Of a stretch of DNA of 5,501 nucleotides, positions 1 through 4,731 are shown piece after piece; the first letter of the stretch is position 1; each line of letters opens with the position of its first letter. The DNA is from WHTB01 sp050699035 (lineage in GTDB: Bacteria > Actinomycetota > Actinomycetes > Propionibacteriales > Nocardioidaceae), in contig JBOHDE010000243.1 in NCBI GenBank assembly GCA_050699035.1, positions 1-5,501 of the forward strand. Reading direction: 5' to 3'. Both the position numbers and the translations under genes were made by a program. The notes under the pieces were generated by a model that saw only the letters and a program-made list of their open reading frames with translations, was not told the origin of the DNA and did not search any database.

Positions 1-566
1 CGCAACGCGACGAGGACGGCGACGGGTGTCGTGGCGCCGAGCGCGCACAGGACCAGCCCGACCCCGAGCCCAGAGTCGAGGCCGAGGCGTGCGAGACCGA
101 CGAAGAACAGCAGGGCGCCGGGTGGATGGCCGGCGATGTGGACCGGCCAGTTTCCCTTTGCCTGATAGGGAATCAGCGACGTGAAGTCGGACAGCATCGC
201 CCGGACGTCGTCGAGCTCCAACGCGGTGGGGAAGTACTCGTTCTTGTGCACTGCCGGGTCCGCCAGCCCGTTGACGCCGTCGACGAGCGCCAGCGCGACG
301 ATCCAGGCCAACGCGGCGAACCAGCATCCGGCCAACAGCCATCGCCACGGCAGTCGGCGGGCCACCATCGGGCCCCCACCGACGAGGGCGACGGCCAAGA
401 CGACGGCGGGCACCGTGCCGACGCCAACCCGAGGACGCCACTCTGCATGGACCGGTGGGAAGTGCACATGGGCGTCGAACGACAGCCAGGTCGGCACCAG
501 CATGGCCAGCAGCACCCATCCGGCAGCGACCGCCAGGCCGGTCAGCGCGGCAAGTCCTCTCGTCAT
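1..566 (-). CDS. Polytopic integral membrane protein, N-terminal part (possible GT-C-type glycosyltransferase)
   Basis: Reading leftwards from the ATG at 566-564, the frame stays open for 188 codons and leaves the window, so the C-terminus is missing. The visible part has hydrophobic segments at about residues 5-27, 48-69 and 74-96, then a long polar loop (about 97-145), a conserved-looking GHPPGALLFF stretch (146-155) and another hydrophobic stretch from about 166 on. One or more membrane helices, then a long extracytoplasmic loop with acidic residues and a HPP motif, is a layout seen in GT-C glycosyltransferases that use lipid-linked sugars. I recognise the style of actinobacterial 'conserved membrane protein' but no named family, so the transferase role is inference. 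It is divergent from the glycosyltransferase operon and probably shares its control region. The ATG lies 7 nt from a -10-like box and has no Shine-Dalgarno sequence, so the mRNA is probably leaderless. Confidence 0.75.
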   Translation of the reverse strand, partial: MTRGLAALTGLAVAAGWVLLAMLVPTWLSFDAHVHFPPVHAEWRPRVGVGTVPAVVLAVALVGGGPMVARRLPWRWLLAGCWFAALAWIVALALVDGVNGLADPAVHKNEYFPTALELDDVRAMLSDFTSLIPYQAKGNWPVHIAGHPPGALLFFVGLARLGLDSGLGVGLVLCALGATTPVAVLVAL

Positions 567-573
567 CGCCGTA

Positions 574-579
574 AGGCTA
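574..579 (-). promoter_or_regulatory. -10 box of a probable leaderless promoter for the leftward membrane-protein gene
   Basis: On the minus strand the hexamer TAGCCT (fits TANNNT) is followed by 7 nt and then the ATG at 566. This spacing puts the transcription start on or next to the start codon. No purine-rich ribosome-binding sequence lies between them. I could not find a convincing -35 box at the usual distance. Confidence 0.5.
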
Positions 580-658
580 GGCCGCGCCACCGGCGGCTGC
601 GCGACTCCGTCAGGATTTCGTAAGCAGGCCAGGGGTCTCAATTCGAGAGTCGACTTCC

Positions 659-664
659 TAGGGT
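659..664 (+). promoter_or_regulatory. -10 box of a probable leaderless promoter for the glycosyltransferase operon
   Basis: TAGGGT fits the TANNNT consensus and ends 6 nt before the GTG start at 671, so transcription would begin at or next to that codon. The same G run could be read as a weak Shine-Dalgarno (AGGG, 660-663), which is the alternative reading. No good -35 hexamer is visible 16-18 nt upstream. Confidence 0.5.
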
Positions 665-670
665 CGAGAC

Positions 671-1327
671 GTGACGACCTGTGATCTCGTGATCCCGTGC
701 CGCGACGAGGCAGCGGCCCTGCCGGAGGTCCTTGCGTCGGTCCCGCAGGGCGTACGGGTGATCGTGGTCGACAACGGGTCGACCGACGGCACGGCAAGGG
801 TCGCCGCCGAGCACGGCGCAACTGTGGTCGACGAACCCGTCGCCGGGTACGGCCGTGCGGTGCAGGCGGGTGTGTGCACCGCGACTGCCGAGCTCGTCGC
901 GGTCGCCGACGGCGACGGGTCTTTCGACCTGCGCGATGTGTCGCGCCTCCTCGCCGTGGTCGGGTCTGGCTACGCGACGATGGCGGTCGGCCGACGCCGG
1001 CCCGTCGCTCGCGGCGTGTGGCCGTGGCACGCCCGGGCGGGCAACGCGGTGCTGGCGGCGTGGGTACGCCGGCGTACCGCACTCGACCTGTATGACATCG
1101 CCCCGCTGCGCGTGTGCGGGCGTGTCGACCTGCTCGACCTCGGCGTGCAGGACCGTCGGTTCGGCTACCCGCTGGAGCTGTTGCTGCGTGCCGCGGCGGC
1201 CGGTTGGACGGTGGCCGAGCTCGACGTCGACTACCACCCGCGCGCGGCCGGGACGCGGTCCAAGGTGTCCGGGTCGGTGCGCGGCACGCTGCACGCCGCC
1301 CGCGACTTCGCCCGGGTACTGACATGA
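671..1327 (+). CDS. Family 2 glycosyltransferase (GT-A fold, polyprenyl-phosphate/DPM-synthase-like), soluble
   Basis: The 218-residue protein shows the GT2 core in order: the first strand LVIPCRDEA (6-14), the nucleotide-sugar binding VVDNGSTDGT (32-41), GYGRAVQAG (59-67), and the DGDGS form of the DXD metal/nucleotide motif (D80, D82). A later YPLELLLRAAAAGW segment is the acceptor-side region typical of polyprenyl-phosphate sugar transferases. There are no membrane helices, so it should act in the cytoplasm, possibly at the membrane face. It would transfer a sugar from a nucleotide sugar to an unidentified acceptor. The GTG at 671 is chosen because the first beta strand begins at once and a -10 box lies 6 nt upstream. 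Its stop overlaps the next start as ATGA, indicating translational coupling. Sugar and acceptor cannot be read from the sequence. Confidence 0.9.
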   Translation: MTTCDLVIPCRDEAAALPEVLASVPQGVRVIVVDNGSTDGTARVAAEHGATVVDEPVAGYGRAVQAGVCTATAELVAVADGDGSFDLRDVSRLLAVVGSGYATMAVGRRRPVARGVWPWHARAGNAVLAAWVRRRTALDLYDIAPLRVCGRVDLLDLGVQDRRFGYPLELLLRAAAAGWTVAELDVDYHPRAAGTRSKVSGSVRGTLHAARDFARVLT

Positions 1328-1977
1328 CCGCCGGCGTGCTCGTCGTCGCCAAGCTGCCGGTGCCCGGGATGGCCAAGACCCGGCTGGCCGCGGACGTCGG
1401 CGAGGAGACTGCGGCCGACCTGGCCGCGGCCGCCCTTCTCGACACGTTGGCGGCGGTCGACCGGTCCGGCCTGCCCTGCGTCGTCGCCTGCACGGGCGGC
1501 CTGTCTGAGGCCGCACGGCCTGATCAGATCGGTTCCGCGCTCGACCGCCATGTCGTGATCCGCCAGCGTGGCGACACGTTCGGGGACCGGCTGGCGGCCG
1601 CCCATCACGATGCGGCGGTTGTGCTCGACGGTGAGCCGGTCCTCCAGATCGGCACCGACACGCCACAGCTCGCCGCTGAGCGGCTGCGGCTCGCGGCGGA
1701 CCTGCTCGACCACCGGCCGGCCGTGCTCGGACCGGCGAGCGACGGCGGATGGTGGGCGCTCGGTGTGAGTACGTCAGCGCACGCCGCCGGTCTGACCGGC
1801 GTGCCCATGTCCCGCGCCGACACCGCCGCGCAGACCGTCGACCTGCTGGAGTCACAGGGGCTCGAGGTCACACGCCTCCCCGAGCTGACCGACGTCGACA
1901 CCATCGAGGACGCTCGCGAGGTCGCGGCGCATCCGTCGTGCGGTCGGCACTTCCGCGCGGCGATGGAGGCGCTGTGA
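1324..1977 (+). CDS. DUF2064 / TIGR04282-type CofC-like nucleotidyltransferase-fold protein
   Basis: This 217-residue protein belongs to the family related to CofC guanylyltransferases and annotated as TIGR04282 'glycosyltransferase' (DUF2064). Visible motifs are KLPVPGMAKTRL (10-21), the glycine/basic loop that holds nucleotide phosphates; IGTDTPQL (109-116), with the metal-binding aspartate; GPASDGGWWALG (136-147); and LTDVDTIED near residue 190. Length and motif order match a complete family member. Its chemistry is unproven in most members: activation of a phosphate-bearing substrate with a nucleotide, or sugar transfer, are both possible. The ATG at 1324 overlaps the preceding TGA by 4 bp and is immediately followed by the conserved first strand. 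An in-frame ATG at 1114 would lie deep inside the glycosyltransferase gene and is not credible. The tail after about residue 195 is less conserved. Confidence 0.88.
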   Translation: MTAGVLVVAKLPVPGMAKTRLAADVGEETAADLAAAALLDTLAAVDRSGLPCVVACTGGLSEAARPDQIGSALDRHVVIRQRGDTFGDRLAAAHHDAAVVLDGEPVLQIGTDTPQLAAERLRLAADLLDHRPAVLGPASDGGWWALGVSTSAHAAGLTGVPMSRADTAAQTVDLLESQGLEVTRLPELTDVDTIEDAREVAAHPSCGRHFRAAMEAL

Positions 1978-1983
1978 GGGAGG
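1976..1983 (+). promoter_or_regulatory. Ribosome-binding site that decides the TTG start of the methyltransferase
   Basis: GAGGGAGG overlaps the stop codon of the preceding gene and ends 4 nt before TTG at 1988; its first GAGG is 8 nt away. There is no ATG or GTG in this frame between the site and the conserved N-terminal region, so TTG is the only sensible start. Confidence 0.65.
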
Positions 1984-1987
1984 CACC

Positions 1988-2662
1988 TTGAGCGAGTCGG
2001 CTCTGCTCGGGTACGAGGCGGCCCTCGCGGGCGTTCCGTGCCACGTCATCGACGATGACGCACGCTCCGTGTCGATCCCGATCCACCGCTGGACCGGGGC
2101 ACCGACCGCCGAGGACTACGCGCTGATCGGACAGTGCCGCGGTGACACCCTCGACGTCGGCTGCGGTGCCGGCCGGATGACGATCGCGCTCGCCCGTCGT
2201 GGTCACGACAGCCTCGGAATCGACATCTCGCCGGTCGCGGTCCGGCGGGCGCGCCTGCATGGAGCTGCGGCGACGGTGGCAGATGTGTTCGGCGAGGTGC
2301 CGCGCGCCGGCCGCTGGCACACGCTCCTGCTCGCTGACGGCAACATCGGGATCGGCGGCGACCCGGTCCGGTTGTTGCGTCGGGCCGCCTCGCTGGTCGT
2401 CCCGGGCGGCCGCATCGTCACCGACCTCGCCGACGCCGGTGTGGCGACATCGGTGCGGAGGCTGCGACTGGTCCTCGATGGCCGGCCGTCGCGGCCGTTC
2501 TACTGGGCCGTCGTCGGAGCCGACGGGATCCACCTGCTGGCCGCCGCCGCCGGTCTTCGGGTCGAGTTGGTCAGACACCATCAGGGCCGCTGGTCGGCCC
2601 GCCTGCGGCGTCGTACCCCTAGGGTGGACCACAAGCAGCCGCCAAGCAGGAGGTACTCGTGA
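1988..2662 (+). CDS. Class I SAM-dependent methyltransferase (small-molecule type)
   Basis: The 224-residue protein has a Rossmann methyltransferase core: motif I LDVGCGAGR (55-63) for SAM binding, the acidic end of strand 2 in GIDIS (D79, ribose hydroxyls), a VADVF strand (about 98-102), LLLADGNIGIGGDP, where motif IV lies, and a VVPGGRIVTDL segment (post-motif). It should transfer a methyl group from SAM to an unidentified substrate in the cytoplasm. The N-terminal 50 residues before motif I, with RWTG at 34-37, are usual in this actinobacterial group, which often lies beside GT2 and DUF2064 genes. It starts at TTG behind a strong Shine-Dalgarno 10 nt after the DUF2064 stop. The last 15 or so residues are basic and look like an extension that overlaps the regulatory elements of the next gene. 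O-, N- or C-methylation cannot be distinguished. Confidence 0.88.
   Translation: MSESALLGYEAALAGVPCHVIDDDARSVSIPIHRWTGAPTAEDYALIGQCRGDTLDVGCGAGRMTIALARRGHDSLGIDISPVAVRRARLHGAAATVADVFGEVPRAGRWHTLLLADGNIGIGGDPVRLLRRAASLVVPGGRIVTDLADAGVATSVRRLRLVLDGRPSRPFYWAVVGADGIHLLAAAAGLRVELVRHHQGRWSARLRRRTPRVDHKQPPSRRYS
2620..2625 (+). promoter_or_regulatory. Possible internal promoter (-10 box) for the universal stress protein gene
   Basis: TAGGGT lies inside the last codons of the methyltransferase gene, 33 nt before the GTG at 2659. The surrounding CCTAGGGT is identical to the -10 region at 657-664 before the glycosyltransferase. Transcription from here would give a leader of roughly 27 nt containing the Shine-Dalgarno at 2648. 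No -35 match was found, so this is tentative. Confidence 0.3.
2648..2653 (+). promoter_or_regulatory. Strong Shine-Dalgarno (AGGAGG) for the universal stress protein
   Basis: A full AGGAGG lies 5 nt before GTG at 2659. It fixes that start and implies efficient, independent translation even though the gene overlaps the preceding stop codon by 4 bp (GTGA). Confidence 0.75.
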
Positions 2663-3165
2663 GCGAGGTTGCCACCGAGCTCGACATCAGTGGAGGGATC
2701 GCCGTCGGCTACGACGGCTCCGAGAACTCCGGCCACGCCGCCCGCTGGGCCGCCGAATGGGCGCAGAAGGTCGGCTGCGACGTCCACGCCGTACGCACCT
2801 GGACCTTGTCGACCGCTCCGCGCCCGGCCAGCTGGGAACCCGGGTACGTTCCGCCGATGGCCGACTTCGAGGGCGCCGTCCTGGAGGCCCTGCAGCACGA
2901 CATCGAGGCGCTGAAGCTGCCCGACGACGTCACCGTGCTCTGCCACGTCGTGCACGGAGCGGCTGGCCGCCGGCTGGTCGAGGTGTCGGAGCGGGTCGAG
3001 CTGCTGGTCCTCGCCTCACGTGGTCGCGGCGGGTTCCGAGAGCTCGTCCTCGGCTCGACCGCCGACCAGGTGGTGCGCCACGCCCACTGCCCGGTCGTCG
3101 TCATCCCCGTTGTCGCGCAGGGCGAGCCCGCCTCCCCGGACGAGCGCCTGCTCAAGGGCGAGTGA
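2659..3165 (+). CDS. Universal stress protein, single UspA domain
   Basis: The 168-residue protein is one UspA-type alpha/beta domain of about 140 residues with short tails. Strand 1 and the ATP-pocket aspartate appear as IAVGYDGSEN (14-23, D19). The nucleotide-binding signature near the C-terminus is A119-x2-G122-x9-G132-S133, followed by ADQVVRHAHCPVVVIP (135-150). The first glycine of the usual G-x2-G-x9-G-S/T motif is alanine here, but the rest is intact, so ATP binding remains likely. Such proteins are cytoplasmic, usually dimeric, and support survival in stress or dormancy; the partner or target is unknown. It overlaps the methyltransferase stop by 4 bp, so it can be co-transcribed, but a strong Shine-Dalgarno and a possible promoter suggest separate control. 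Its 3' end overlaps the convergent membrane-protein gene by 14 bp. Confidence 0.92.
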   Translation: MSEVATELDISGGIAVGYDGSENSGHAARWAAEWAQKVGCDVHAVRTWTLSTAPRPASWEPGYVPPMADFEGAVLEALQHDIEALKLPDDVTVLCHVVHGAAGRRLVEVSERVELLVLASRGRGGFRELVLGSTADQVVRHAHCPVVVIPVVAQGEPASPDERLLKGE

Positions 3166-3784
3166 CCGACGCTGGGCGGCGTCGAGCAGCCCACGCACCG
3201 AGCCGGTTGGTTGACCAGGCGGCTGCGAGGAAGACCGCTGCGATGCCTACCGAGTACGCCGCGACGGCCGCGTACCCGCCCGGCTCGCGGGGGTCGAGGA
3301 ACGGGTAGGGGTACCAGTCCGCGAACGGCCCTCGTACCAGGCTGTAGCAGACATATAGAACGGGGAACGCCAACCAGAGCAGGACTTTGCGCGCGCCGAC
3401 GGGCCGCCGCGGCGGGTGCAGCAACCAGTCGGCCATCAGCACGACGGGCATCAGCTGATGGAGGACCATGTTGATCCACGGCCGCAGGATGCCCAGCTCC
3501 TCGGTGAGGTCACGGAGGAGCAGAGCGAACACGAGGAACGTCACCGCGAGGTAGGTGACCGCAGCGCCGCGGATGACGTCGGCGCGCGCTGAGGCCGTCG
3601 GCCGTACCGCAACGTAAAGCAGCACCGCGGCAGCGAAGATGTTGCTGAGGTTGGTGAAGAAGCTGAAGAAGCTGACCGGCTCGAAGCCCGCCTTGTCGCT
3701 CGCGTCGGCGTACGCCACGGCAAGCGCGGTGAACGTCAGCAGTGCCGCGACGATCCGATAGACCACGGTCACGGTGCCGAACAA
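3152..3784 (-). CDS. Pr6Pr family integral membrane protein (six predicted helices)
   Basis: The 210-residue protein has six hydrophobic segments at about residues 8-26, 45-60, 69-90, 103-121, 132-151 and 170-190. Characteristic family stretches are FFSFFTNLSNIF (39-50), NMVLHQLMPVVLMADWLL (105-122), with a conserved histidine (H109) in the fourth helix, and WYPYPFLDP (157-165) after the fifth. These match the bacterial Pr6Pr group, related in layout to the AIG1/FAR-17a membrane proteins. Some eukaryotic members of that wider group are threonine-type lipid hydrolases, but the bacterial function is not established and I do not assign one. The start is a TTG at 3784-3782 behind a GAGGGGG ribosome-binding site. 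The gene converges on the stress-protein gene with a 14-bp 3' overlap and is divergent from the sirtuin gene. Confidence 0.85.
   Translation of the reverse strand: MFGTVTVVYRIVAALLTFTALAVAYADASDKAGFEPVSFFSFFTNLSNIFAAAVLLYVAVRPTASARADVIRGAAVTYLAVTFLVFALLLRDLTEELGILRPWINMVLHQLMPVVLMADWLLHPPRRPVGARKVLLWLAFPVLYVCYSLVRGPFADWYPYPFLDPREPGGYAAVAAYSVGIAAVFLAAAWSTNRLGAWAARRRPASVTRP
3167..3184. terminator. Possible hairpin (U-less terminator) just after the stress-protein stop
   Basis: CGACGC (3167-3172) pairs perfectly with GCGTCG (3179-3184) across a 6-nt loop, beginning 2 nt after the UspA stop codon. There is no T tract, which is common for GC-rich actinomycete terminators but also makes the call weak. 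The hairpin lies inside the 3' end of the convergent Pr6Pr coding sequence, so it may be chance. Confidence 0.25.
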
Positions 3785-3788
3785 CGGT

Positions 3789-3795
3789 CCCCCTC
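3789..3795 (-). promoter_or_regulatory. Ribosome-binding site deciding the TTG start of the Pr6Pr gene
   Basis: On the minus strand GAGGGGG ends 4 nt before TTG (its GAGG is 7 nt away). No ATG lies nearby in this frame, so it supports TTG over the in-frame GTG four codons further in. Confidence 0.55.
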
Positions 3796-3805
3796 TGCTC
3801 TGGTG

Positions 3806-3813
3806 ACATTATG
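3806..3813 (-). promoter_or_regulatory. -10 region of the Pr6Pr gene promoter
   Basis: The minus strand reads CATAATGT, containing CATAAT (five of six matches to TATAAT) and TAATGT (fits TANNNT). It is the most AT-rich spot in the region. Transcription would start near 3799, giving a leader of about 15 nt that contains the ribosome-binding site. No clear -35 box was seen. Confidence 0.5.
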
Positions 3814-3834
3814 CGCGGTCCGACCACGACCGCG
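3814..3834. promoter_or_regulatory. Perfect inverted repeat between two divergent promoters (candidate operator)
   Basis: CGCGGTC (3814-3820) and GACCGCG (3828-3834) are exact reverse complements separated by 7 nt, giving a 14-bp centre-to-centre spacing. The dyad lies between the leftward -10 of the Pr6Pr gene (3806-3813) and the rightward -10 of the sirtuin gene (3837-3842). A dimeric regulator bound here would cover or touch both promoters. No regulator gene is in view. Confidence 0.4.
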
Positions 3835-3836
3835 GT

Positions 3837-3842
3837 TAGGCT
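3837..3842 (+). promoter_or_regulatory. -10 box of a probable leaderless promoter for the sirtuin gene
   Basis: TAGGCT fits TANNNT and ends 7 nt before GTG at 3850, the same spacing as for the membrane-protein gene at the left. No Shine-Dalgarno lies before the GTG. This box is the main evidence for placing the sirtuin start at 3850. Confidence 0.55.
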
Positions 3843-3849
3843 CGACGGC

Positions 3850-4731
3850 GTGGCGGGCCTGACCGACGCCGTCCGGGTGCTGCGTGGGCGGCGCATCCTG
3901 GTGCTGACCGGAGCCGGTGTCAGCACCGACTCCGGCATCCCCGACTACCGCGGTCCGGACTCCCCACCTCGCACGCCGATGACGTACGCGAAGTTCCGCT
4001 CCGGTGAGCTCGCCCGCCAGCGCTACTGGGCCCGCAGCCACCTCGGCTGGCGCACGATCGGCCGTGCCACGCCCAACGACGGTCATCGCGCGATCGCCGC
4101 GCTCGAGACCGACGGCCACGCATTCGCCGTGATCACGCAGAACGTCGACGGCCTGCACCAGCGGGCGGGCAGCCGGTCCGTGGTCGACCTGCACGGCCGC
4201 ATCTCCGACGTCCGCTGCCTCGACTGCGGCGACCTGAGCAGCCGCCGGGACCTACGGGCCCGGCTGGACGCGCTCAACCCAGGGTTCGGCACCGACGTGG
4301 AGATCGAGACGGCGCCGGACGGCGACGCGGTGTTCGAGGCCGTGCGCGGCTTCCGCATCGCCGACTGCCGGGCCTGCGGCGGGATGCTCAAGCCCGACGT
4401 CGTGTTCTTCGGCGAGAACGTGCCGAAGCCGAAGGTCGAACAGTGCTACGCCCACGTCGACACCGCCGACGCCGTACTCGTGGCCGGATCCTCGCTGACC
4501 GTACTGTCGGGCTTCCGCTTCGCCCGGCACGCGGCCCGCCGAGGCATCCCGGTCGTCATCGTCAACCGCGGACCGACGCGGGCCGACGACCTCGCCACGG
4601 TCCGGGTCGACGCGGGCTGCAGCCAGACCCTGAGCCGGCTCGTCGGTGCGCTGCGAGAGACTGCCACGCATGCGACTGGACCAGGAGTACGCCTGGCGGG
4701 GCCGGCGGGTGCGGTGGACGCGGTGGGGTGA
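3850..4731 (+). CDS. Class II (SIRT4-like) sirtuin, NAD-dependent protein deacylase
   Basis: The 293-residue protein removes acyl groups from lysines using NAD+, releasing nicotinamide and O-acyl-ADP-ribose. The sirtuin motifs are complete: GAGVSTDSGIPDYRG (21-35) for NAD, TQNVDGLH (96-103), catalytic histidine H115 in DLHGR, the zinc site C123/C126 and C173/C176, LKPDVVFFGENVP (180-192), and the later AGSS and VNRGP NAD-binding segments. The long insert between the cysteine pairs, with NPGF and APDGD, and the PDVVFFGE sequence resemble class II (SIRT4) enzymes. These often prefer acyl groups other than acetyl, so substrate preference is open. GTG 3850 is preferred: it has a -10 box at leaderless spacing, whereas the in-frame ATG at 3811 sits in the opposite promoter and the ATG at 3742 lies within the divergent gene. 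The last 25 or so residues are low-complexity and overlap the next gene. Confidence 0.93.
   Translation: MAGLTDAVRVLRGRRILVLTGAGVSTDSGIPDYRGPDSPPRTPMTYAKFRSGELARQRYWARSHLGWRTIGRATPNDGHRAIAALETDGHAFAVITQNVDGLHQRAGSRSVVDLHGRISDVRCLDCGDLSSRRDLRARLDALNPGFGTDVEIETAPDGDAVFEAVRGFRIADCRACGGMLKPDVVFFGENVPKPKVEQCYAHVDTADAVLVAGSSLTVLSGFRFARHAARRGIPVVIVNRGPTRADDLATVRVDAGCSQTLSRLVGALRETATHATGPGVRLAGPAGAVDAVG

Larger units (their letters stand above)
567..670. promoter_or_regulatory. Divergent control region between membrane-protein gene and glycosyltransferase operon
   Basis: This 104-bp gap separates two outward-facing starts. It holds a -10-like box for each direction (574-579 leftwards, 659-664 rightwards). 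Near the rightward promoter are a perfect 8-bp palindrome AGTCGACT (648-655), a TCTC/GAGA dyad (636-639 and 645-648) and a GTCTC/GAGAC pair (635-639 and 666-670) that brackets the rightward -10. These could be repressor or activator sites, but dyads this short are expected by chance in GC-rich DNA. Confidence 0.4.

Noticed and set aside
126..684. Two plus-strand open frames across the left membrane-protein gene
   Set aside because: They read as compositional noise (Arg/Gln- or Ser/Thr-rich, no motifs), while the minus frame gives clean membrane helices and a leaderless start.
638..1855. Long minus-strand open frame (405 codons) opposite the glycosyltransferase and DUF2064 genes
   Set aside because: Its translation is an Arg/Pro/Ala/Gly-rich low-complexity sequence without motifs, as expected opposite GC-rich coding DNA; the plus-strand frames carry complete family motifs.
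671..2662. Arsenosugar biosynthesis cluster, suggested by the TIGR04282 family name
   Set aside because: The family label covers many uncharacterised proteins. No arsenic methyltransferase cysteine pattern is visible in the methyltransferase and no radical SAM partner is in the window, so the assignment would be by name only.
2199..3308. Plus-strand open frame of 369 codons spanning the methyltransferase and UspA genes
   Set aside because: Arg/Pro-rich shadow frame crossing two well-supported genes.
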